NCBI GenBank assembly: GCA_963758025.1
Contig: CAVWUA010000022.1
Coordinates: forward strand, 1 to 64,000
Direction of reading: 5' to 3'
DNA: 64,000 bases
Source of the DNA: CAVWUA01 sp963758025
GTDB taxonomy: Bacteria > Planctomycetota > Planctomycetia > Isosphaerales > Isosphaeraceae
Both the position numbers and the translations under genes were made by a program. Position 1 is the stretch's first letter; each line of letters starts with the position of its first letter. The notes beneath the pieces were generated by a model. The model saw only the letters and a program-made list of their open reading frames with translations, ran no database searches and was not told the DNA's origin. Positions 57,586 through 64,000 of this stretch are shown here, in pieces.

Positions 57586-58477
57586 TCAAGGTCCGCAGGT
57601 CACGACCCGGACCCGTCCTAGTCCGAGCGTGCTCAAGGTGTCGCGCGGCGGCGTTCGCCGCGTCGCGGTCGCGGGCCAGGCCAAAATAGGCCGAGCCGCT
57701 TCCACTCATCAGGTGCCCGTCCAGCGACGGGCCCAGGTTCGCCAGGGCCTCGCGCACCCGGACCAAGTCCGGGTCGGATGCGCTCGGCGACGGGCTGGAG
57801 CCGGTTGAACAGGCTCCGCCCCAGGGCGGCGGTGTCTCCGCGTGGCCAGGGCCTCGCAGAACCGGTCCGATCGGCCGGGGCCGTTCGGGCACGGTCAGGT
57901 GACGATACACGTCGGCGGTGCTCACGCCGACCGGCGGGCAGACCAGAACAAGTGGTAGCGTCTCCGGCAGGGACGAGCGGCTCCACCCGTTCGCCCCGAC
58001 CGCGGCAGACCGCGGCCGGACCGTGCAGGAAGAACGCCACGTCGCTGCCGATCTCCCCGGCCAGGGCGTCCAGCCGGTCCGGGGGGGTTTGCAGGTTCCA
58101 GAGCCGATCCAGGGCGAGCAAGGTCGCCGCCGCGTCGCTCGATCCGCCGGCCAGCCCCGCCTGCGCCGGGATGGCCTTTGCCAGGGTGATCGTCGCGCCA
58201 CGTGACACGCCCGCCGTCCCGTCTCAGACGCTCAGCCGCCCGGACGACCAGGTTCTCCGCCCCGGTCGGCAGGGTCGGGTCGTCGCACCGGAGGGAGATC
58301 CGGCCCGACGGGTCGTCGACGAATCGTCAGCGTGTCGTGCAGGTCGACGGTCACCATCAGCGTCTCAAGCTCGTGGTAGCCGTCCGTTCGCTTGCCCAGG
58401 ACCTCCAGGAACAGGTTCAGCTTGGCCGGTGCGCGACACGTCACGCCGCCGGCCTCCTTGTCCTCGATCACGATCAT
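57586..58477 (-). CDS. ispE: 4-diphosphocytidyl-2-C-methyl-D-erythritol kinase (heavily frameshifted)
   Basis: About 297 residues in pieces over three frames (at least four shifts). Motifs in order: CRAPAKLNLFLEVLGKRTDGYHELETLM, the ATP-binding IPAQAGLAGGSSDAAATLLAL, IGSDVAFFLHGPAAVCRGRGE, LVLVCPPVGVSTADVY and LMSGSGSAYFGLARD. The end VRVVTCGP before TGA at 57586-57588 is consistent with the family length. IspE phosphorylates CDP-methylerythritol in the non-mevalonate isoprenoid pathway, which is essential in such bacteria; this argues that the shifts are sequencing errors and not real inactivation. It shares an operon with spoVG. Confidence 0.88.
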
Positions 58478-58873
58478 GGCAACGGCACCCGACGGTTGCC
58501 CGTCGCGTCCGTTCCCCGAGACCGAGACGGCCCGCGAAAGAGGCGGCCCCGCTGTCCGCTGACCTCTGCTCCCGGATGCGATTTCATGGCACGATTTCAG
58601 AGAGTGTTTGGGACAGGGCGACTCCGTTTCCGCGTGCGTCCCGATGTCGCGGGTCGTTCTATCCCGTTCGCGGAATCGTCGCAATAGGTAAAAATGACAA
58701 ACTCGCAAAAACCCTCAAGCCCCGACAGCCCATCTCACCATTCCGCGCCTGACCTACCGCCCCGGGGCGATTCCCCGCTACAATATCATAGTCCGGAGCC
58801 GATGTTCCGGCGCGAAACACGGGATGACCCTTGCCCTCTCCTCTTCCATTGCTCTCCGAAGGACACCGACACG
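58478..58873. other. Intergenic region between divergent ispE and queE
   Basis: About 395 bases. The frame of queE stays open for much of it, but this part has low-complexity content (SQKPSSPDSPSHHSAPDLPP) unlike a QueE N-terminus. Both genes read outward, so promoters must lie here; none is obvious by eye. Confidence 0.4.
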
Positions 58874-59587
58874 TTGAGCCTGCCGATCGTCTCCGCTTCC
58901 TCACCGCTCGCCCGACGCCTCCGACCCTTGCGCGGCAAGCCGGCCGGCTCGCTCGTCGTCCATGAGATCTACCGGAGCCTTCAGGGGGAAGGGACGTTCG
59001 CCGGCCTGCCCTGCGTCTTCATCCGGCTGACGGCCTGCCACCTGCGCTGCGGGTACTGCGACACGCCGCATGCCTTCGGCCAGGGTGCCACCCTGACGAT
59101 GGACGAGGTGCTGACCAGGGCCCTGGACCTGGGGGACCCCCTGGTCGAGGTCACCGGCGGCGAGCCGCTGCTCCAGCCGGAGGTTCTCCCGCTGTTAAGC
59201 CAGCTCGCCGACGCCGGGCGCACCGTCTTGCTGGAAACCAGCGGCACCCTCGACATCACTCCCGTCGATCGCCGCGTCCGGATCATCCTCGACCTGAAGA
59301 CCCCCGGCTCCGGCGAGGTCGAGGCGAACCTCTGGTCGAACCTGGACCGGCTCAAGCCGACCGACGAGCTGAAGTTCGTCATCTGCGACCGCGATGACTT
59401 CGACTGGGCCGTCGCGCAGATCCATGCCCATCACTTGATCGAGCGTTGCCCGATCCTCGTCAGCGCGGTTCACGACCAGGTGGAACCGGCCGACCTCGCG
59501 GCCTGGGTTCTCGCGTCGCGCTTACCCCTGCGTCTCCAGGTGCAACTTCACAAGGTTCTCTGGGGGCCTGAGGCCCAAGGCGTCTGA
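58874..59587 (+). CDS. queE: 7-carboxy-7-deazaguanine synthase (radical SAM)
   Basis: About 237 residues from TTG 58874, which has AAGGAC nine bases upstream; a longer form from ATG 58802 or 58694 cannot be excluded. The radical SAM cluster motif is CHLRCGYCDTPHAF, preceded by VVHEIYRSLQGEGTFAGLPCVFIRLTAC (the family signature). Further motifs are VEVTGGEPLLQPEV and LLETSGT. It forms the ring-contracted 7-carboxy-7-deazaguanine in queuosine and related nucleoside synthesis. QueC and QueD are not in the window. Confidence 0.9.
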   Translation: MSLPIVSASSPLARRLRPLRGKPAGSLVVHEIYRSLQGEGTFAGLPCVFIRLTACHLRCGYCDTPHAFGQGATLTMDEVLTRALDLGDPLVEVTGGEPLLQPEVLPLLSQLADAGRTVLLETSGTLDITPVDRRVRIILDLKTPGSGEVEANLWSNLDRLKPTDELKFVICDRDDFDWAVAQIHAHHLIERCPILVSAVHDQVEPADLAAWVLASRLPLRLQVQLHKVLWGPEAQGV

Positions 59588-59629
59588 GCGGACGGACGAG
59601 CCGTTCCGCGTCGCGATCTTCGGATCCGA

Positions 59630-59863
59630 TTACCAGGGCAGCGCAAATCGGTAACCGATCAATTGCTGGATGAACAACATCGCGATCAGACAGATGAGCA
59701 CCATCAGGAAGGTCTGGGTCATGTTCGCGGCCATCTGCCGGAACCCCTGGCCGTGACTCACACTCACCACGCCACTACGCAGCGTTAACCAGACGCCCAG
59801 CGCAAGCAAAAAAACGATCGGACCAAGCACACAGACCGCTTTGAGCTGTTCCTGGAGACTCAT
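59630..59863 (-). CDS. Small two-helix membrane protein
   Basis: A 77-residue protein starting at ATG 59863 with GGGGGAG upstream. It has two membrane helices (AVCVLGPIVFLLALGVWLTL and MTQTFLMVLICLIAMLFIQQLIGY) joined by a soluble loop of about 15 residues. I recognise no family. It converges with queE and is followed on its own strand by no gene. Confidence 0.6.
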   Translation of the reverse strand: MSLQEQLKAVCVLGPIVFLLALGVWLTLRSGVVSVSHGQGFRQMAANMTQTFLMVLICLIAMLFIQQLIGYRFALPW

Positions 59864-60415
59864 GGGAGGATCTCCCCCCTCAATGTTGAAAAACATGCGT
59901 CAGGACATGCCCCGCAGAGAAATGGCAAACGCGGTGCCGTCCGACGGTGCATTCGACGTGTCAAAAACGCGCCGCGACGATCTCCGCACCGTCCAATTCT
60001 AGTCGCCGGGCTTGAGGAAATATTTGAAAATTTGAGAATTTTCTGAGATTGCGGTTGCAATTTAATGATCGCGCGTTCTGGCGAAAACTCACGACTTGCC
60101 CAGCCTGGAGGCCATGAGAACTCTAGCAGAAGTTTGACGACAATGATGTGATAAATTGGTGAAACTGGGTAATTTGAGGAGGAATTTTTGGCGTCGATAC
60201 GCCAGCGCCGACCGAACCCACCTGCCATTCTGGCAGCGGCCTGGATGTGGGAATGGGGGCGATGCCCTGCGCCGACCGAACCCAAGCGGATCGAGTTCCG
60301 CAGGACAAAGGGCCAATTCCAGATTCCAGAACTTCAAAGAGGAACGATACTTCTGGAATCTGGGAGTACGTACGATCGGCCACGCGGCCATCCGTATAGG
60401 GGACTGGGCGAGGGA
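59864..60415. other. Repeat-containing intergenic region
   Basis: About 550 bases without a supported gene. It is AT-rich from 60,000 to 60,180 and then contains a small hairpin (GGCGT CGAT ACGCC, 60190-60202), two copies of GCGCCGACCGAACCCA (60205-60220 and 60269-60284) and the palindromic element described separately at 60299-60391. The short minus-strand frames through this region have no similarity. Confidence 0.6.
60299..60391. repeat. Palindromic dispersed element, copy B
   Basis: The left end CCGCAGGACAAAGGG and right end resemble those of copy A, with a perfect 11-base hairpin (CCAGATTCCAG at 60319-60329, CTGGAATCTGG at 60353-60363) around an ACTTCAAAGAGGAACGATA-type loop. The loop sequence CTTCAAAGAGG is also kept in copy A, which argues for common descent. 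It precedes the end of the tatD gene on the other strand. Confidence 0.7.
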
Positions 60416-61213
60416 TCAGCCTTTCAGGACGTCGTCTTCGGGAAGGCGGAAGAGGCGGCGGGCGTTGGCGGTGGTGAGGGCGGCGAAGGCGGCGGGGGTC
60501 ATGCCTCGGACCTGAGCGATCCGCTCGGCGGTCAAGGCGACGCGAGCCGGTTCGTTGGTCTTGCCTCGGTGGGGATGGGGGCTCAGATAGGGGCTATCGG
60601 TCTCGACCAGGATGCGGTCGTCGGGCACCCGCGCGGCGACCTCGCGGAGCGGGTCGAGGGACTTGTTCACGAACGTCACCATGCCCGCGAATGAGATGTG
60701 CAGGCCCAGATCCAGGAAGGCCGGGCATCGTCCCAGGTCCCGGTAAAGGAGTGCAAGACGCCCCGGACCGGACCCGGTTGCCGGGCAAGCTGCGCGGCGA
60801 TGTCCGACTCGCATTCCCGGCAGTGGATGACGACCGGCAGGCCCCGCTCGCGGGCCAGGTTGAGATGGCGGTCGAACGACTCTTGTTGCAAGGCGAACGG
60901 GGTGCGATCCCAGTAGCGGTCCAGCCCCGTCTCGCCGAGGGCGACGACCTTCGGCCGGTCGGCCAGAGCAACGATGCGTTCCCAGTCGCCGGGTTGAGAC
61001 TCGATCAGGTCGTTCGGCTGGAGCCCGACGGCGGCGAAGACCCCGGGCCAGGCCTCGGCCAGAGCACGAGTCGATTCGCTATCGGCGGCTGTCGTGCCGA
61101 TGGCGATGAGCTGAACCACTCCCGCCCCGCGCCCGCCGGAGCACGTCACCCAGGTTCTCGGAGAGCCGCCGATCGTCGAGGTGCGCGTGCGTATCCACCA
61201 GTCCCGGCGTCAC
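60416..61213 (-). CDS. tatD: TatD-family metal-dependent nuclease (two frameshifts)
   Basis: About 265 residues. The metal-binding start is LVDTHAHLDDRRLSENL; further motifs are AIGTTAADS, AVGLQPNDL, KVVALGETGLDRYW, VVIHCRE, GVLHSFTGT and the final RILVETDSPYLSPHPHRGK. The frame shifts by +1 near 61,130 and 60,712. The GTG start at 61213 overlaps the stop of the Fur gene as GTGA, which links the two genes translationally. TatD proteins are 3'-5' DNA/RNA exonucleases or deacylases of the cytoplasm. Confidence 0.88.
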
Positions 61214-61719
61214 GACCCGTCTCCCTCCGCGTCGGTCGGCTCCTCGTCGTCGGGCGGGGCGGTTGCCTCAGAGTCTTCATAAAAGCCGACAAGTTCCAGC
61301 CGGTAGCCGGTCACACGGAAACCCTTTTGCTGGAGCCGGTTTGAGAGATCCGGGTCGAGCTTGGCGATCAGCTCGGGATCGAAGGGGGTCGGCAGGTCCT
61401 CGACATGCCCCGTGCGGAGGCAGCGCAGGTGGTAATGCCCCTCGGCACGGGCGTCGAACCGGGCCGAGCCGTCCCCATGCGCGGCGAGCCGGGTCACCAG
61501 ACCGCAGGCCTCCAGCGCCTCCAGCGCCTTGTACACGGTCGCCAGGCTGATCCGGGGCACCTCCCCGCGAACGCAACGGTAGATCTCCTCAGCGGTTGGA
61601 TGATGCGATCCGGTCTGAACGAGGTAGTCGTACACCGCCTGCCGCTGGCGTGTGCAACGCCAGCCCGCGGCTTCGAGTACCAAGCGGAGTTGTTCCGATC
61701 CCGGAGCGGCAGACGACAT
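61210..61719 (-). CDS. Fur-family transcription regulator lacking the structural CxxC
   Basis: An intact 169-residue protein. The winged helix shows WRCTRQRQAVYDYLVQTGSHHPTAEEIYRCVRGEVPRISLATVYKALEAL. The regulatory metal site region is ARFDARAEGHYHLRCLRTGHVEDL, in which the usual second cysteine of the structural zinc site (CxxC) is replaced by Thr. The C-terminal tail is acidic (DDEEPTDAEGDGS) with no further CxxC. This suggests a PerR/Zur-like or structurally atypical member; the metal is unknown. It lies upstream of tatD (overlapping stop/start). Confidence 0.85.
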   Translation of the reverse strand: MSSAAPGSEQLRLVLEAAGWRCTRQRQAVYDYLVQTGSHHPTAEEIYRCVRGEVPRISLATVYKALEALEACGLVTRLAAHGDGSARFDARAEGHYHLRCLRTGHVEDLPTPFDPELIAKLDPDLSNRLQQKGFRVTGYRLELVGFYEDSEATAPPDDEEPTDAEGDGS

Positions 61720-61812
61720 CGGCGAGGGAGGTCCTTCCGAAGAGACCGATCAGGACAATCTAAAGTGAATGTCCTGGCGACTTTCCAGCGCAATGCGCGC
61801 GGCTTGAGCCCT

Positions 61813-61876
61813 ATAGCTTCCGCACGTAAAGCTATTGTTCGGTCGCTTGACAGAGTTGTCAACTGCCTGTTAGTGT
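61813..61876. promoter_or_regulatory. Divergent promoter pair built on a shared palindrome, with operator-like repeat
   Basis: TTGACA (61847-61852) and TGTCAA (61857-61862) form a palindrome that supplies a -35 box in both directions. On the minus strand AACAAT (61834-61839) lies exactly 17 bases away, toward the Fur gene. On the plus strand TAGTGT (61871-61876) lies 18 bases away. ATAGCTT / AAGCTAT (61813-61819 and 61829-61835) overlaps the minus -10 and could be the site at which the regulator controls itself. Confidence 0.45.
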
Positions 61877-62125
61877 AAGGGACGGGGCTGACACGGGGTG
61901 GCAAGAGGTCTTCGTTTCATTCGAGGATCATCCGTCAGAAGGCGGGTCGATCGGGGTCATCTTGCCACGGATTCCGTTCACTCTCAGTCGCGCTTTTTGG
62001 GAAGCGTCTGGGAGGCCCTGATCCATCGACCACCGTGGTGATCGGCGGCCGGTTGGATCGTCGGAACCGCATCAGTACACAGCCCGCGCGCGAATTGGCG
62101 CGGGGCGTGCTGGTGGGGACAGGCG

Positions 62126-62185
62126 GAGAAGGCGTCGCGCCAGAGACCATCGCGGGCGCGGCACGGGGCCCGGACACGCCTTCTC
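62126..62185. other. Inverted repeat in the nusA leader
   Basis: GAGAAGGCGT (62126-62135) and ACGCCTTCTC (62176-62185) are perfect 10-base arms 40 bases apart and 70 bases before the start codon. Another partial copy of the arm (CACGCCTTCGG) lies at 62,237-62,246 next to the ribosome-binding site, so alternative pairing is possible. Confidence 0.45.
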
Positions 62186-62255
62186 GGCGGGCCGGGCTGT
62201 CCGGGCTCGCCAGGGTCCATCGCATCAGGCGTCGGCACGCCTTCGGAGGGGTTGC

Positions 62256-63998
62256 ATGAGTGTTGATCTGGTCCGCATCGTCGATAGCATCCACCGCGAC
62301 AAGAACATACCCAAGGACGTTCTGTTCGAGGGGATCGAATCGGCGCTGGCCACCGCGGCCAAGAAACACTACCCGAACGCCGAGGAAATCTCGGTGAAGA
62401 TCGACCCGGATTCGGGCAAGATCACCACCACGACCGACGGCGAGCAGGTCGATCCCCCGGACTTCGGCCGGATCGCCGCGCAGACGGCCAAGCAGGTCAT
62501 CATCCAGAAGATCCGTGAGGCCGAGCGCGACACGCTTTACGACGAGTTCGAGGGGCAGCGCGGCGAACTGGTCACCGGCACCGTTCAGCGCTTCGAGGGG
62601 GGGGCCGTCACGGTCAACCTGGGCAAGACGGACGCCCTCTTGCCCCGAGGTGAGCAGATCCCCGGTGAGAGCCATCACCCGGGGGAGCGCGTCCGGGCGA
62701 TCATCCTCGACGTGCGAAAGGTCGGCCAGCGGGTCAAGATCATCCTCAGCCGCACTCATCCCGACTTCGTCCGGCGGCTCTTCGAGCTGGAAATCCCCGA
62801 GATCGCCGACCAGATCATCTCCATCCGCGCCCTGGCCCGCGAGGCCGGCTACCGCTCGAAGGTGGCTGTCACCTCGATCGACACAAAGGTCGATGCCGTC
62901 GGGGCGTGCGTCGGCGTGCGCGGGACGCGGATCAAGAACATTGTCGATGAGCTGGGCGGCGAGCGGATCGATATTGTCCGCTGGAACGAGGCCTTGCAGG
63001 TTCTGATCCCGAATGCCTTGCAACCGGCGGAAATCGACGAGGTGATGCTCTGCAACCTGCTGGGCCGGGCGATCGTCCTGGTGCGGGAGGACCAGCTCTC
63101 GCTGGCGATCGGTCGGCGCGGGCAGAACGTCCGGTTGGCCTCGAAGCTCGTCGGCTGGGACATCGAGATCATGACCAGCGAGGAGCTGGACGAGCTGATC
63201 GAGAAGGCCGTCGGCGCCTTCACCCGGATCGAAGGGGTCGATACCGACCTGGCCGAGAAGCTCGTCGAGCAGGGGATTCTCAGCTACGACGATCTGTCGG
63301 TCATGGAAATTGATGACCTGGTGAACACTATCGAGGGTTTGACCGAAGAAACGGCAACCGAAATCACCGCGCGAGCGGAAACTCTCGCCGAGGAGCAGAC
63401 CGAGGAGATGCCGCGTCGCAAGGGCGCGCGGCCCGCGGCCGCTCCGTCGGGCGAGGAGACGCCCGCGGAGGAAACCCCGGCTCCGACCCTCGACGAGCTT
63501 CTCGGCGAGGCCCCGGCCGAGACGTCCGAGCCCCTTGCGCCTGAAGAACCGGCGGTCGAGCATCCGATCGAAGAGGGTGAGGCGCTGGAGTCTCGCGAAG
63601 GTCCGGACGAGCCGGAGGACTCGGGTCTGGAGGAGGAACTGGAAGAGGGCCACGACCTGCACGACATGGACCTGGCCGACGAGGCCAACGGCGATCAGGA
63701 ACGCGGTCACGAAGTCACCCACGCTCCCAGCGACGCCGATCAGGGGGAAGGGGAGCGGATTTTCAGTGAGGCCATCGAGGCCGGCACGACGCAGCAAGAG
63801 ATCGAGGCCCGAGAGGCGGGCACGGGGCCAAACCGGCCGCCGTTGCCTACGCCCAATGTGACGTCCACCGGTTCGGGGGGCCTTCCGGCCGACCCGAGCC
63901 AGCCGAGCGGCCCGGATCAACAAGAACGGTCGTCTCCGCAGCCGAGCACCCCGGATGTGGAGCGCGCTTCGGATTCCCAGGACATGAACCAACCATGA
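62256..63998 (+). CDS. nusA: Transcription termination/antitermination protein NusA with long acidic tail
   Basis: An intact 580-residue NusA. The N-terminal RNA-polymerase-binding domain (IPKDVLFEGIESALATAAKKHYP) is followed by an S1 domain (GELVTGTVQRFEGGAVTVNLGKTDALLPRGEQ), two KH domains (VDAVGACVGVRGTRIKNIVDELGGERIDIV, and RAIVLVREDQLSLAIGRRGQNVRLASKLVGWDIEI) and one helix-hairpin-helix region (ILSYDDLSVMEIDDLVN). After residue 390 comes a Pro/Glu-rich, strongly acidic and probably disordered tail of about 190 residues, not usual in this length. ATG 62256 follows GGAGGGG. Confidence 0.95.
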   Translation: MSVDLVRIVDSIHRDKNIPKDVLFEGIESALATAAKKHYPNAEEISVKIDPDSGKITTTTDGEQVDPPDFGRIAAQTAKQVIIQKIREAERDTLYDEFEGQRGELVTGTVQRFEGGAVTVNLGKTDALLPRGEQIPGESHHPGERVRAIILDVRKVGQRVKIILSRTHPDFVRRLFELEIPEIADQIISIRALAREAGYRSKVAVTSIDTKVDAVGACVGVRGTRIKNIVDELGGERIDIVRWNEALQVLIPNALQPAEIDEVMLCNLLGRAIVLVREDQLSLAIGRRGQNVRLASKLVGWDIEIMTSEELDELIEKAVGAFTRIEGVDTDLAEKLVEQGILSYDDLSVMEIDDLVNTIEGLTEETATEITARAETLAEEQTEEMPRRKGARPAAAPSGEETPAEETPAPTLDELLGEAPAETSEPLAPEEPAVEHPIEEGEALESREGPDEPEDSGLEEELEEGHDLHDMDLADEANGDQERGHEVTHAPSDADQGEGERIFSEAIEAGTTQQEIEAREAGTGPNRPPLPTPNVTSTGSGGLPADPSQPSGPDQQERSSPQPSTPDVERASDSQDMNQP

Positions 63999-64000
63999 GG

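Larger units (their letters stand above)
61720..62255. other. Divergent control region between the Fur-family gene and nusA
   Basis: About 535 bases with no supported gene; it has no rimP, the usual gene in front of nusA. It holds a divergent promoter candidate (61834-61876), a 7-base inverted repeat (61813-61835) and an inverted repeat in the nusA leader (62126-62185). Confidence 0.55.

Noticed and set aside
58694..58873. An extended N-terminus of QueE from ATG 58694
   Set aside because: The added 60 residues are low-complexity and unlike any QueE, while TTG 58874 has a ribosome-binding site and gives the normal length. An intermediate start at 58802 remains possible.
61935..62255. A tRNA or rimP gene in front of nusA
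   Set aside because: I found neither a cloverleaf with a TTCNANNC loop nor a RimP-like frame. Only an inverted repeat is visible.
61935..63992. A 685-residue open frame on the minus strand
   Set aside because: It is antisense to nusA, which shows all expected domains. No similarity or ribosome-binding site.

Overview
The window is GC-rich chromosomal DNA from a planctomycete, most likely of the Isosphaeraceae/Gemmatales type. This is inferred from several family markers. There are two DUF1559 proteins, a DUF1501 protein, a SpoVG with an added zinc ribbon next to ispE, zinc-ribbon and FHA-linked Ser/Thr kinases, and a bc-type complex whose cytochrome c subunit is a very large multihaem protein. 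I see no rRNA, tRNA, CRISPR array or intact transposon.

At 0.1-3.5 kb lie a zinc-ribbon DUF1559 protein, an NCS2-like permease and an OsmC protein on the plus strand. At 3.6-12.4 kb a minus-strand operon encodes a quinol:electron-acceptor complex in the order Rieske protein, cytochrome b core, subunit IV-like membrane protein, eight-haem cytochrome c and a cupredoxin-like lipoprotein. PTS enzyme I follows at 12.8-14.6 kb. From 15 to 20 kb there are small metabolic genes (PNPOx-like, DUF1501, CutC, a fungal-type cytosine deaminase, YjbQ, SnoaL-like, acetyltransferase). From 20.2 to 22.6 kb a highly structured intergenic segment borders a pseudopilin-like DUF1559 gene and a tiny lipoprotein. 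An osmoprotectant-type ABC transporter and a coupled CD225/DUF2752 membrane pair fill 22.6-25.8 kb, followed by two large exported or anchored proteins to 30.1 kb.

The most unusual part is 30.2-33.6 kb. Two overlapping minus-strand genes encode a small Rossmann-like protein and a winged-helix / RecA-KaiC ATPase / solute-binding-protein fusion. They are bracketed by two directly repeated copies of a hairpin-containing sequence. It resembles a regulated sensor/effector module, but its function is unknown.

From 33.7 to 46 kb come a secreted protein, a glycine-zipper protein, an FHA-kinase/TPR pair, a divergent acyl-CoA synthetase / acyl-CoA dehydrogenase pair, a HigBA-like toxin-antitoxin pair, a second kinase and an ammonium transporter. 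From 46 to 64 kb are YceI, several hypotheticals, TyrA, PurL (with a PurS-like N-terminus), a NYN-domain protein, PurQ, DUF4058, SpoVG, IspE, QueE, TatD, a Fur-family regulator and NusA.

Many genes are interrupted by single-base frameshifts, mostly +1. I count more than fifty, concentrated in the cytochrome operon, the acyl-CoA dehydrogenase and ispE. Because the protein resumes perfectly in the next frame and highly conserved genes are hit, I treat these as probable assembly or sequencing errors and give one CDS span per gene. At least three families of short palindromic repeats are scattered between genes. Start codons were chosen from ribosome-binding sites where visible. Family names rest on motif recognition by eye, without database searches.
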